Shown here: in pieces, positions 34,090 to 45,733 of the stretch | How the letters are laid out: each line of letters opens with the position of its first letter | Position numbering within the stretch: position 1 is the first letter of the stretch | NCBI GenBank assembly: GCA_016926755.1 | Contig: JAFGNZ010000335.1 | Span: 1 to 52,803 of the forward strand | Direction: 5' to 3' | Length of the DNA: 52,803 bases | DNA from: Myxococcaceae bacterium | GTDB lineage: Bacteria > Myxococcota > Myxococcia > Myxococcales > Myxococcaceae | Program-made: the position numbers and the translations under genes | The notes under the pieces: generated by a model | The model's input: only the letters and a program-made list of their open reading frames with translations | Databases searched by the model: none | What the model was told of the DNA's origin: nothing

Positions 34090-35868
34090 ATGAGCGGCAC
34101 GCAGGAGGACAGCAGTAGAAGCCTCACGAGCTTGCGAAGCGATGTCTCAGGTGAACCAGACGCAGCGCGCCCACCCGTGCTGGGCGGCATGTCGGAAGCT
34201 GAGCTCGACGCAGTCATCAGTCAGCTGCGCACGGACAAGAACCTCATCATCCCGGCGGCGCCGGCCCAGCGCGAGCGCTGGGGCTCCCTGACGGAGCGGC
34301 TGCTGCTGGGGACCGCGAGCGCCCTGAGCCCGCTCGAGCTCGCCGCCGCTCGCGAGGAGGCCGCGCTCCAGGCCTGGCACATCGCGCTGGGAGACAAGGC
34401 GGCGGGGCCCGTCGACATCGCGGCGCTGCGCGCCCACTGGGAGCACGGTGAGCTGGGCCCTGACTCGCTCTGCTGGCGCAAGGGCTTCGAGGGCTGGCAG
34501 CCGATCTGCCGGGTGCGGGGGCTGGTCGAGCTGCTCGCCCCGCGCCCCGACACCACGCCCGCGAAGCCCGAGGACCTGGTGCCGAACAGCGGCACCCATG
34601 CGCTGGACTTCCCGTTGAAGGGCGCGGAGGCCCTGCGCGTCCTCTCGGATGATCTGCCGCCGCCGCTGCCCAGGCCGGCGACGCTCGCGCCTTTCTTCCT
34701 GGAGCCCGCGCTGGCCACGGCGCCCGAGCTCTCGGGCGAGCCCGAGACCCAGCCAGAGGCTCCTCAGGCGCTGAGCGCCGCCGGCGTGCACCCGGTGCTC
34801 TCCACGGGCCAGCCTGCCCAGGTGGAGGTGCGCGTGCGCGGCGGCGCGTGGCTCGCGCTCGGCGGAGGGGTGGCGGGCGGCCTGCTGGTGGCCTGCGTCA
34901 TGTGGCTGCTGGGGCTGTCGGGGGCGGTGGGGGTCTTCCCTCGCGGCGCCTCGCCCGAAGCCGCGACGCACGCTGGCACCACCCAGGCGGCGTCCCCAGG
35001 CGCCTTGCCCGGGGCCACGACGCGCGCTGGTACCACCGCCGGAGCGGTGTTCTCGGCCTCTGCTGCTTCGGCCCCGGCCAGCACCTCCACGCTCCCTGCG
35101 CCCGTGGCTCCCCTGCCCTTCGTGACGGCTCCCGCCGCCGCGAGCGTGGGGGCACTCCCGCCTCCTGGAGGCTCCCCGCTCATCGCCACGGTGCCCTCGT
35201 CGGACTTCGGCTGGGGCCCGGCCCTCGGCAACGTCTCTGCCCCCATGGGGACGGCCTCGATGCCGCTGGCACCCCGCGCCGGCCCGACGCCCACGGGGAC
35301 CCAGACGGTGGAGCTCTCGAAGCGTGTCGCCGCGCCGGTGCGGCCGAGCCCGCGGGACCCGCCTCTGCTGCAGCCGGCGAAGGCGGAGGTGCTGCCGCAG
35401 CCGACGCCCGCGGCCGAGGAGCGCGTGGCCGCGCGAGTGGTCGAGGAGGAAACGGAGGAGGAGGAGGACGAGCTCGGCCTGGACGAGGACTTCGAGCGCG
35501 AGCTCGAGGGCGCGGGCAAGCAGGCCACCGCGCCCAGGCCGCGCACGGCGTGGATCCCTCCGGCACCCGCGATCGAGGAGACGCCCGCCTCGCTGGCCCA
35601 GTCCGACATCTTCTCTGGCGTGGTCGCCAACAAGGGTGACGTCGCCGCGTGCGTCGCCGCCCAGAAGCTCCAGTCGGAGGAGGGAAACCGGCGCGTGGTG
35701 ATGCGCTGGACCATCCTACCGAGCGGCAAGGTGACGGAGGTCGTCACCGAGACCGCCGAGCTCCGGGGCACGCCGCTGGCCCTCTGCCTGGAGGGGAAGA
35801 TCCGCTCGTGGACGTTCCCCAAGCACCGCGAGCAGGGCGGCCCGGTCCGCTTCCCCTTCGTGTTCTGA
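34090..35868 (+). CDS. GYF-TM-TonB-like protein with AgmX/PglI C-terminus (GltJ-like)
   Basis: A 592-residue protein with the layout of gliding-motility protein GltJ (AgmX) but without its N-terminal zinc ribbon. A GYF_2 domain lies at about 95-148 (AWHIALGDKAAGPVDI, LCWRKGFEGWQPICRVRGL). One transmembrane helix is at about 255-280. A long periplasmic Ala/Pro/Ser-rich spacer and an acidic stretch (EEETEEEEDELGLDEDFE) follow, ending in a TonB-like AgmX/PglI C-terminal domain (about 510-592: VVMRWTILPSGKVTEVV, CLEGKIRSWTFPKH, PVRFPFVF). In GltJ the cytoplasmic GYF domain recruits partners and the periplasmic arm transduces force. No Glt/Agl genes are nearby, so this is an orphan homologue. AAGGGG precedes the ATG. 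Confidence 0.87.
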   Translation: MSGTQEDSSRSLTSLRSDVSGEPDAARPPVLGGMSEAELDAVISQLRTDKNLIIPAAPAQRERWGSLTERLLLGTASALSPLELAAAREEAALQAWHIALGDKAAGPVDIAALRAHWEHGELGPDSLCWRKGFEGWQPICRVRGLVELLAPRPDTTPAKPEDLVPNSGTHALDFPLKGAEALRVLSDDLPPPLPRPATLAPFFLEPALATAPELSGEPETQPEAPQALSAAGVHPVLSTGQPAQVEVRVRGGAWLALGGGVAGGLLVACVMWLLGLSGAVGVFPRGASPEAATHAGTTQAASPGALPGATTRAGTTAGAVFSASAASAPASTSTLPAPVAPLPFVTAPAAASVGALPPPGGSPLIATVPSSDFGWGPALGNVSAPMGTASMPLAPRAGPTPTGTQTVELSKRVAAPVRPSPRDPPLLQPAKAEVLPQPTPAAEERVAARVVEEETEEEEDELGLDEDFERELEGAGKQATAPRPRTAWIPPAPAIEETPASLAQSDIFSGVVANKGDVAACVAAQKLQSEEGNRRVVMRWTILPSGKVTEVVTETAELRGTPLALCLEGKIRSWTFPKHREQGGPVRFPFVF

Positions 35869-35876
35869 AAAGAAGA

Positions 35877-35904
35877 AGGGCCCCCAGCTCGCCCCGGGAG
35901 CCCT
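35877..35904 (+). terminator. Hairpin after the GltJ-like gene
   Basis: AGGGCCCC and GGGAGCCCT pair with one bulged A around a short loop, eight bases after the stop codon, followed by CCTTGA. It is a fair terminator candidate for the GltJ-like gene. Confidence 0.4.
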
Positions 35905-35926
35905 CCTTGAGGACCGCATCAGCTCG

Positions 35927-35959
35927 CCTCCTCCCGGATCAGCAGGAGCCGGGAGGAGG
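35927..35959. terminator. Long perfect hairpin between convergent genes
   Basis: CCTCCTCCCGG and CCGGGAGGAGG form a perfect eleven-base stem with an eleven-base loop, in the 99-base gap between the GltJ-like gene and the metallopeptidase gene, which end facing each other. It is likely a bidirectional terminator, though without a T tract. Confidence 0.6.
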
Positions 35960-35967
35960 CATGACGA

Positions 35968-39528
<3,561 letters not shown>

Positions 39529-39559
39529 TACAGCTCTCCTGGTGGGGGACTACAGGACA

Positions 39560-39579
39560 TGGGATCAGAAGCGATCCCA
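39560..39579 (-). promoter_or_regulatory. Leader hairpin/operator of the metallopeptidase gene
   Basis: TGGGATC and GATCCCA form a perfect seven-base stem with a six-base loop, 31 bases upstream of the metallopeptidase start. On the minus strand TTGACC occurs about ten bases before it. It is either an operator overlapping the promoter or a 5' leader structure. Confidence 0.4.
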
Positions 39580-39820
39580 AGTGGGTCAAGCGCTGGATGG
39601 AGGGGAAAGAAAGCCGCCAGCAAGCGTGAGACTGAGTAAGACCTCTAAACCAGACTCCTATTAGATACAAGAACGGGGGGCATGAGCCATAGGGCCCTGC
39701 CTCCAGAGGGGTTCCCCGGAGAGCATCCATCCGCGTTCTTGCCTTCTGAGAGGATGCGACTGGCTTCCCGATGCAACCGGGTTTCAGCTCGCAAGCTTGC
39801 TGAAGGACTGCGCTTTGGAG

Positions 39821-39851
39821 GCGCCAGCGGGTGGCCGGTCCGCGCTGGCGC
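39821..39851 (-). terminator. Hairpin after the cytochrome P450 gene
   Basis: GCGCCAGCG and CGCTGGCGC form a perfect nine-base stem with a 13-base loop, 36 bases after the P450 stop. There is no T tract. It probably ends the P450 transcript. Confidence 0.45.
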
Positions 39852-39887
39852 TCGGGGCGCCGTGTACTCCAGTGTAGAGGAGATCGC

Positions 39888-41078
39888 TCAGCGGGAGAAC
39901 AGCTCCACTGGAAGCACCCTCGGCCCGCGCACGGACAGGGAGTGGTTCCACGTCACCGGCCCGCGCGGGGCGATGCGGCCGAAGCGCGCCAGGAGCACCT
40001 CCAGGCCCAGGCGGGCCTCCAGCCGGGCCACGGGCGCTCCCAGGCAGAAGTGGACGCCATGCCCGAAGGGCAGGTTGTGGGTGCCCTGGCGGTCGATGTC
40101 GAACCGGTCCGCCTCCGGGAAGCGCCCCTCATCCCGGTTGGCCGAGCCCAGCAGCACCAGCACCCAGGCGCCCGCGGGCAGCCGCACCCCGCTCAGCTCC
40201 GTCTCCTGCGTGCTCACGCGCATGATGCCGTGGACGGGCGGCTCGTAGCGCAGCACCTCCTCCACCAGCCTGGGCATGAGCGAGGGCTCCGCGCGCACGC
40301 GGGTGAGCACCTCCGGGTGCTCCATCAGCAGCCGCGCGGCGTGGTTGAGCAGGTGGATGGTCGTCTCCATCCCGGCGATGAGCAGCATCAGCAGGAAGCT
40401 CACCAGCTCCGCGTCCGTCAGCGCCTCGCCGTCCACGCGGGCCGCGAGCAGCTCGCTCACCATGTCGTCACCGGGCGCGCGGCGGCGGTGCGCGAGCACC
40501 TCGGAGACGTAGCCCCGCGCCTCCCGCACTGTAGCGCGGATCTCGTCCATGCGCTGGGTGTCCCCCGGCCCGACGGAGGAGGTGCTCGTCAGATCATCGG
40601 CCCAGCGCGGCAGGCGCGGCAGCAGCGAGGTGTCCAGCCCCAGCAGCTCGCTGATGACGCTGGCGGCCAGCGGCCGGGAGAAGGACTCGATGAAGTCCAC
40701 CGTCTGTCCGGTGGGCAGGCGAGCGACCAGCGTCTCCGCGCGCCGCCGCACCCAGGGCTCCAGGCGGTTGAGCACGGGGGCGCTGAACGCGCGGTTGACG
40801 AGCGCCCGCAGCCGCCCGTGGGAGGGCGGATCCTGGACGATCATCGCGTACGCGAACGGGGCATCCTCCAGCCACGGCGGGCAGGTGGCCCTGCGCATGC
40901 CCTCGGAGGAGAAGAGCTGGGGGTTCTTGAGGACGGTGGTGACGTCGTCGTAGCGCGTGACGGCCCAGAAGCCACCGGGATCCACCTGGCAGACGGGCGT
41001 CGTGCGCCGAAGCTCCGCGTAGTGAGGGTACGGGTTGCCCCGCACCTCGGGAGCCAACAGGTTCAGCCGTGGGCTCAT
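39888..41078 (-). CDS. Cytochrome P450
   Basis: A 396-residue soluble bacterial P450 monooxygenase. The heme-binding signature is FGHGVHFCLGAPVAR with the thiolate ligand C345. The I-helix oxygen-activation motif is IAGMETT, where most P450s have A-G-x-D/E-T-T, so the acid-threonine pair is present. The ExxR of the K-helix is EEVLR. Length and sequence resemble CYP107- and CYP109-like enzymes that act on secondary metabolites or fatty acids. The start at 41078 is MSPRLNLLAPEV, which fits the family. No ferredoxin or reductase gene is adjacent. The gene is divergent from the DNA methyltransferase gene, 146 bases away. Confidence 0.93.
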   Translation of the reverse strand: MSPRLNLLAPEVRGNPYPHYAELRRTTPVCQVDPGGFWAVTRYDDVTTVLKNPQLFSSEGMRRATCPPWLEDAPFAYAMIVQDPPSHGRLRALVNRAFSAPVLNRLEPWVRRRAETLVARLPTGQTVDFIESFSRPLAASVISELLGLDTSLLPRLPRWADDLTSTSSVGPGDTQRMDEIRATVREARGYVSEVLAHRRRAPGDDMVSELLAARVDGEALTDAELVSFLLMLLIAGMETTIHLLNHAARLLMEHPEVLTRVRAEPSLMPRLVEEVLRYEPPVHGIMRVSTQETELSGVRLPAGAWVLVLLGSANRDEGRFPEADRFDIDRQGTHNLPFGHGVHFCLGAPVARLEARLGLEVLLARFGRIAPRGPVTWNHSLSVRGPRVLPVELFSR

Positions 41079-41224
41079 GGCGTCCTTGTTCTTTCGAGAG
41101 GGAGTCGGCAGGCTAACGCACCCCGAGTGTACCTCGGCAAGCCTCCTGTGCCTGTTGAGCTGCCGCGCGCCCGAGGGGAGCGGTACAGTCGCGCCTCCTC
41201 TCCTCGGGAGGGCGTACCGTCCGG

Positions 41225-43243
41225 ATGGCGATCCCCGCCCACATCTTCCAGGCCGTCCGAGGTGAGCTCTTCAAGGCGCTGACGGAGACAGCCACCGCGG
41301 CCTCCCCTGGCCCGGCCACCCAGCGGCTGCTGGACCGACTGCGCCAGGGAGAGATCAACGAGCACCTGCTCGGGCACATCTTCGAGGAGTCCCTCTCCCA
41401 CGAGGGCTCTCGGCTGACCGCGCGACGGCGGCACGGCGTCTACTACACGTCGCGGCTCCTCGCGGACTCCCTCGCCAGCAGCGCCTTGCGGGCTTGTCTG
41501 GACGAGGCGGGAGGCTCCTCGAAGGAGGAGCGGCGTGCACACCTCGCGCGGCTCAGGGTCGTGGATCTCTCCTGTGGCGCTGGGGCCTTCCTCGCGTCTG
41601 CGTACCACGTGCTGCTCCAGGAGTACCGCGGCGCTCAGGACACTCGCGCCGAGCCGCCCCGGCACGAAGCGCGCGGCAGCGACGCCACCCTGCTGCGCTC
41701 CTGCCTGTATGGCTGCGATCTGCTCCCGCGAGCGCTCGAGATCGCGGGGCTCGCGCTCTGGCTGCGCGCGGCGCGCGAGGGCGGGAGCGTGGCGGCCCCG
41801 GGGCAGAACCTCGTCCGGGCCAACAGCCTGGAAGTCCCCGCGCTCTTCGAGCGGATGCGCGTGGCCCCCGGCTCGTTCGATCTCGTGCTTGGGAATCCCC
41901 CCTGGGGCTCCGCGCTGAAGGAGAAGCGCCGACGCGACACCGCGCGCGCCCTGGGGCTCGATGCATCCCATCCCTGGGATAGCTGGGAGCTGTTCGTCGC
42001 GCTGGGCCTGTACGCACTCAGGCCAGGAGGGCGGCTCGCGCTCGTGCTGCCGGATACCTTCTTCTCTCCCGAAAAGGCGAAGCTCCGCGAGCTGCTGCTG
42101 CGAGAGACGACGCTGGAGAAGCTGCACAACCTGGGCCCGGACTGGTTCGGAACCCGGGTGCGCATGGGCACCCTCGTGGTGCAGGCGCGCAAGGCCCCCC
42201 CCGCGAGGCCCCATGACTTCGCCGCGCTCCTGCTGCACGGAGCCATGAGGCGCGCGGTCCTGCGAGGCGAGGTGCCACTGCCTCAGGCGGAGGCGCGCTT
42301 CACGAGGCGAGTGCCTCAAGAGCGCTCGCTCGACTCACCCCGCTACGACATCGAGCTGTTCCGCGGTCGTGAGGACGACAGGGTGATGGCCACCATGGCC
42401 AGCAACAGCGAGCACCTGGAAACGGTGTGCGAGCGCGGGCGCGGGGAGGAGATGTCCAAGTCCGGCCTGCTGTGGCGCTGTCCAGGCTGTCGGGCCGTGA
42501 CGCCACCGGGCGAGAAGCGCAAGGGAGGTGGCTATCGCGCCAAGCCGTGTCCTCGGTGCGGACGAAGCCTGGCCGAGTCCACCGCCCATCCCTTCTACCT
42601 CGTGGAGGAGGGAGCGCCGCGCGCACGCGAGGAGCTCCCCTTCGTGGACGGCGATGACCTCGTCGGGCGCTACACGCGGCTGCGGCCGACCCGGCGCTTC
42701 AAGCTCGGAGTCCCCGGCTGGAACTATAAGGAGGAGCGCCTCTACCAGGGCCCCAAGCTGCTGCTGCGACAAGCGGGTGTCGGCGTGGCGGCGACGTGTG
42801 ACTTCACGGACGCGCGCTTTCCTCAGTCGGTGTACTTCTATCGCGTGAAGCCAGGGCGCGCCGAGGCCGGCCTCGCCCATGAGTTCGTGCTCGCGGCGCT
42901 GCTCTCACGCGCCATGGCCTTCTACGTGTTCAAGCGCTTCGGCGAAGTGGATCCGGCGAGGGCGATGGCCAAGCTGACGCATGAGCGGCTGGCGACGTTG
43001 CCCATCCCCAAGGTGGACCTCGAGAACGAGGAGGAGCGCGGAGCGCATGACGCCATCGTGGCGCACGTGCGCAGCCTGCTCTCCGGCGCGAGCCCCCTGG
43101 GAGGACCGGATGATCAGGCCATCGAGCTCCAGCTCCGAAGCCTCTGGCGGCTGTCCCCCGAGGACGGACGGCTCATCAACGAGGAGCTGCAGACCCTCCC
43201 CGAGGGCCAGATCCTCCAGCAGCTGTTCCCGAAAGCGGTGTAG
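41225..43243 (+). CDS. Orphan N6-adenine DNA methyltransferase with zinc ribbon
   Basis: A 672-residue class-I methyltransferase of the Eco57I/type IIG-like adenine group. The N-terminus has GVYYTSRLLADSL, motif I is VVDLSCGAGAF (112-122), and motif IV is NPPWGS (about 224-229), the catalytic N/D-P-P-Y/W of adenine-N6 enzymes. The region after motif VIII carries a zinc ribbon C419-x2-C422...C442-x2-C445 where the target recognition domain should be. No nuclease motif (PD-ExK) is visible in this protein, and no restriction enzyme is next to it. It may be a solitary regulatory methyltransferase or part of an anti-phage system whose other genes lie elsewhere. The start ATG has GGGAGGG twelve bases upstream, rather far. 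Confidence 0.82.
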   Translation: MAIPAHIFQAVRGELFKALTETATAASPGPATQRLLDRLRQGEINEHLLGHIFEESLSHEGSRLTARRRHGVYYTSRLLADSLASSALRACLDEAGGSSKEERRAHLARLRVVDLSCGAGAFLASAYHVLLQEYRGAQDTRAEPPRHEARGSDATLLRSCLYGCDLLPRALEIAGLALWLRAAREGGSVAAPGQNLVRANSLEVPALFERMRVAPGSFDLVLGNPPWGSALKEKRRRDTARALGLDASHPWDSWELFVALGLYALRPGGRLALVLPDTFFSPEKAKLRELLLRETTLEKLHNLGPDWFGTRVRMGTLVVQARKAPPARPHDFAALLLHGAMRRAVLRGEVPLPQAEARFTRRVPQERSLDSPRYDIELFRGREDDRVMATMASNSEHLETVCERGRGEEMSKSGLLWRCPGCRAVTPPGEKRKGGGYRAKPCPRCGRSLAESTAHPFYLVEEGAPRAREELPFVDGDDLVGRYTRLRPTRRFKLGVPGWNYKEERLYQGPKLLLRQAGVGVAATCDFTDARFPQSVYFYRVKPGRAEAGLAHEFVLAALLSRAMAFYVFKRFGEVDPARAMAKLTHERLATLPIPKVDLENEEERGAHDAIVAHVRSLLSGASPLGGPDDQAIELQLRSLWRLSPEDGRLINEELQTLPEGQILQQLFPKAV

Positions 43244-43259
43244 GGGCAGGGCACTACAC
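43238..43259. terminator. Hairpin joining two convergent stop codons
   Basis: GTGTAG and CTACAC pair across a ten-base loop. The two arms contain the stop codons of the methyltransferase gene (TAG) and the MATE gene (TAG on the minus strand). It can end both transcripts, but the stem is only six bases. Confidence 0.35.
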
Positions 43260-44687
43260 GGTGCGGAGCTTCCAGCGGCCCCGGCGGAAGAGCAGCAGGC
43301 TCACCACGGCGAGGAGGCAGTAGCTGACGGTGATGGAGAGGAACGCGCCCGTGGCGCCCAGCTCCAGCGGACTCGCCAGCACCCACGCCAGCGGCAGCTC
43401 CACCACCCAGAAGCAGCCGATGTTGACGAGCGTCGGCGTCGTCGTGTCCCCCGCGCCATTGAAGGACTGCTCCAGCACCATCCCGAAGGCATAGAAGAGG
43501 AAGCCGGCGCTGACGATGCGCAGGCACCTCACTCCGTGGGAGATCGACTCGGCGTCCTTCGTGAAGAGGCCGATGAGCGGCTCGGCCGCGAGGATGAAGA
43601 TCAGCCCCACGGTGCCCAGGAAGAACATGTTGTAGCGAGCCGCGGTCCACACCGCCTGCTCGCCCCGCTCGGGCTTCCTGGCTCCCAGGCTCTGGCCCAC
43701 CAGCGTCGCCGCCGCGTTGCCCAGCCCCCACGAGGGCAGCAGCGCGAACATGATGATGCGGATGGCGATGGTGTAGCCCGCGATGGCGGCGCTGCCGAAG
43801 GTGGAGACGATGCGCGCGAGCACCACCCAGCTCGAGGTGGACACGAAGACCTGGAACATGCCCAGGCCGGACAGCCTCAGCATGGTCAGCATCGTGCGCG
43901 GCTCCAGGCGCAGGTGCTCCAGCCGCACGCGCAAGTGGCCGTTGCCCCGCGCCAGCCGGTAGAGCTGGTACACCACCCCCATGGTGCGCCCGAACGCGGT
44001 GGCCACCCCCGCGCCCAGCACGCCCAGCTCCGGGAAGGGTCCCCACCCGAAGATGAGGAAGGGGGCGAGCGCGATGTTGATGAGGTTGGCCAGCCACAGC
44101 ACGCGCATGGCGATGGCGGCATCCCCCGCGCCCCGAAAGATGGCGTTGATGAGGAACAGGAGGATGACGCTGATCATGCTGGCCAGCATCACCTGGGTGT
44201 AGGGCACGCCGTGCTCCAGCACCCAGGCAGAGGCGCCCATGAGCTCCAGCAGCGGCCGTGAGTACCAGGCGCCCGCCAGGGCGAGGGGCACGCCCAGCAC
44301 GAGTCCGAGCCCGATGGCCTGGACGGCGGTGCGCGCGGCCTGCTCGGGATCCTTCTCGCCGGTGCGGCGCGCGACCATGGCGGCGGCGCCCATGCCCAGG
44401 CCCAGGGCCACCGCATAGAGGGAGGTGAGCAGGGCCTCGGTGAGGCCCACGGTGGCGATCGCGTCCGGCCCGAGCCGGCCGACGTAGAGCACGTCCACCA
44501 CCGCGAAGACGGACTCCAGCACCGTCTCCAGCACCATGGGGACGGAGAGCAGGAAGATGGCCTCGCCGAGGGGCCCCTCGGTGAAGTCCTGGTTCGAACC
44601 GTGGAGGGACTCCTTCAGCGCGGCCCAGCGGCGCTGGGGCTCACGCCGGGGGCGCGCCTCCTGCTCGGAGGGCGGCTCAGCCTGCAC
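43254..44687 (-). CDS. MATE-family efflux transporter
   Basis: A 477-residue integral membrane protein of the MATE (MatE) family, which exports drugs and other cations in exchange for Na+ or H+. About twelve hydrophobic segments are present, in two related halves, each starting with a long amphipathic lead (GEAIFLLSVPMVLETVLESVFAV and its second-half counterpart). The first 45 residues are hydrophilic and Arg/Glu-rich, longer than usual. The start is a GTG at 44687 with GGAGA eleven bases upstream. The STAS-like gene is 48 bases upstream in the same direction, so the two may form an operon under the promoter at 45170-45199. The substrate is unknown. Confidence 0.9.
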   Translation of the reverse strand: MQAEPPSEQEARPRREPQRRWAALKESLHGSNQDFTEGPLGEAIFLLSVPMVLETVLESVFAVVDVLYVGRLGPDAIATVGLTEALLTSLYAVALGLGMGAAAMVARRTGEKDPEQAARTAVQAIGLGLVLGVPLALAGAWYSRPLLELMGASAWVLEHGVPYTQVMLASMISVILLFLINAIFRGAGDAAIAMRVLWLANLINIALAPFLIFGWGPFPELGVLGAGVATAFGRTMGVVYQLYRLARGNGHLRVRLEHLRLEPRTMLTMLRLSGLGMFQVFVSTSSWVVLARIVSTFGSAAIAGYTIAIRIIMFALLPSWGLGNAAATLVGQSLGARKPERGEQAVWTAARYNMFFLGTVGLIFILAAEPLIGLFTKDAESISHGVRCLRIVSAGFLFYAFGMVLEQSFNGAGDTTTPTLVNIGCFWVVELPLAWVLASPLELGATGAFLSITVSYCLLAVVSLLLFRRGRWKLRTV

Positions 44688-44735
44688 AGGGGTGTCTCCG
44701 TGGTGAGCCTTCAGTCTCGGGTGCCCGCGAACGCG

Positions 44736-45131
44736 CTACTGGCTGCTGCTGGTCTCCTCCAAGTCACCGTGGATGAGCCAACGGCGCGCATCCGCCTCCT
44801 CCCAGAAGCGGCGGAGGATCTTCTCCATCCCGCTCTCGCGCGCCACGCGGTTCATCTGCAGGGCGACGATCTGGCTCTCCACCAGCTCAGCCACCCGCTT
44901 CATGCCGTTGCGGAGCCCGAACGCCTGGATCTCCCGGATGACCTCCGTCACCTCGGGTGAGGCCGGCTTATAGGTGCGCAGGTCGGCCTTCACCTTGAAC
45001 TCGCGGCCCATGAAGCTCAGCATCACCGCCCTGAGCTCCTTGACGAACCGCTGCATCTCCTCGACTCGGATGTAGCCGTCGATGACGAACTCGATGATGG
45101 CGTTCGCCTTGTCGGTCTGGATCTGGTACAC
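44736..45131 (-). CDS. STAS/SpoIIAA-like single-domain protein
   Basis: A 131-residue soluble protein with the same layout as the one at 23086-23544: strand AIIEFVIDGYI, helix RVEEMQRFVKEL, strand FKVKADLRTYK, helix SPEVTEVIREIQAFGL, strand RVAELVESQI. It fits SpoIIAA-like STAS proteins that bind partner kinases or membrane proteins. The segment before the second helix is DLRTYKPASPEV, so any phosphorylation site would be a Thr or Ser. A clear promoter with an operator-like palindrome lies directly upstream, and a MATE gene follows 48 bases after the stop. The start is GTG with GAGGGA upstream. No anti-sigma kinase gene is near. Confidence 0.65.
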   Translation of the reverse strand: MYQIQTDKANAIIEFVIDGYIRVEEMQRFVKELRAVMLSFMGREFKVKADLRTYKPASPEVTEVIREIQAFGLRNGMKRVAELVESQIVALQMNRVARESGMEKILRRFWEEADARRWLIHGDLEETSSSQ

Positions 45132-45152
45132 CGCAGTCCCTCGCAGCCTTCA

Positions 45153-45168
45153 ACCGCTTCGAAGCGGT
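45153..45168 (-). promoter_or_regulatory. Perfect 16-base palindrome at the STAS-like promoter
   Basis: ACCGCTTCGAAGCGGT is a perfect palindrome placed one base downstream of a -10-like element and 21 bases before the STAS-like start. A regulator bound there would block transcription initiation. As RNA it could also form a small hairpin with a UCGA loop. Confidence 0.55.
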
Positions 45169-45169
45169 G

Positions 45170-45199
45170 CTTATGGATCATGAGCGACACCTTTGTCAA
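45170..45199 (-). promoter_or_regulatory. Sigma-70-type promoter of the STAS-like gene
   Basis: On the minus strand TTGACA (an exact -35 consensus, plus-strand 45194-45199) is separated by 18 bases from CATAAG (four of six -10 positions match, plus-strand 45170-45175). Inverted CATGAGC/GCTCATG arms (45179-45185 and 45210-45216) flank the -35. It is the best promoter seen in the window. Confidence 0.6.
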
Positions 45200-45229
45200 A
45201 AGATAGGGTGCTCATGTAGGGGCGGCGGC

Positions 45230-45733
45230 TCAGGCCCCGTCAAGCTGTTCCAGGAGCAGCTCAAACCCTCGAAGACAGGCGCCTTGACGCACCGCCTCCC
45301 TGTCCCCGGGGAAGAGCTGGCGCTCGACCACCACCTGAGGGGCGCCCCTCCGGGCCACCGCGAGGAAGACGAGGCCCACGGGCTTCTGGGCGGTGCCTCC
45401 CCCCGGCCCGGCGATGCCCGTCTCGGCCAGCGCCAGCGCCACGGGGGCGCGGGCCAGCAGCCCCTCCGCCATGGCCCGCACCACCTCGGCGCTGACGGCG
45501 CCATGCGCCTGGAGCAGGGGCACGGGCACCCCCAGTAGCTCCACCTTCGCCTCGTTGGAGTAGGGCACCAGCCCCCGCTCCACGACGGCCGAGGAGCCCG
45601 GCACCCCCGTCAGGCTGGCGGTGATGAGCCCTCCGGTGCACGCCTCCGCCACGGCCACCCGCACGCCCGCGGCGCGGCAACGCTCCAGCACGGCCCGCGC
45701 CTTCTCCTCCAGCATCCGCGCGCCGCTCATCAT
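45230..45733 (-). CDS. CinA C-terminal-domain amidohydrolase (PncC-like)
   Basis: A 167-residue protein consisting only of the CinA C-terminal (nicotinamide mononucleotide deamidase) domain, as in PncC, which recycles NMN in the pyridine-nucleotide cycle. Motifs VAEACTGGLITASLTGVPGSS and TGIAGPGGGTAQKPVG match the family. The molybdopterin-binding-like N-terminal domain of full-length CinA is absent, as in many bacteria. The start at 45733 overlaps the stop codon of the upstream methyltransferase by four bases (ATGA), so co-translation is likely. The gene symbol is not assigned because competence or PncC roles cannot be told apart here. Confidence 0.9.
   Translation of the reverse strand: MMSGARMLEEKARAVLERCRAAGVRVAVAEACTGGLITASLTGVPGSSAVVERGLVPYSNEAKVELLGVPVPLLQAHGAVSAEVVRAMAEGLLARAPVALALAETGIAGPGGGTAQKPVGLVFLAVARRGAPQVVVERQLFPGDREAVRQGACLRGFELLLEQLDGA

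Larger units (their letters stand above)
39529..39887. other. Intergenic region between metallopeptidase and P450 genes
   Basis: About 360 bases with no convincing coding frame. It holds, from left to right, the leader hairpin of the metallopeptidase gene (39560-39579), an AT-richer patch near 39640-39670 that may contain its promoter, a TTCAGC/GCTGAA hairpin (39783-39804) enclosing the palindrome GCAAGCTTGC, and a hairpin after the P450 gene (39821-39851). Confidence 0.5.

Noticed and set aside
34947-35060. Near-duplicate Ala/Thr-rich units in the GltJ-like spacer as a mobile repeat
   Set aside because: The similarity is confined to a low-complexity Pro/Ala/Thr linker and fits slippage or internal duplication within a spacer.
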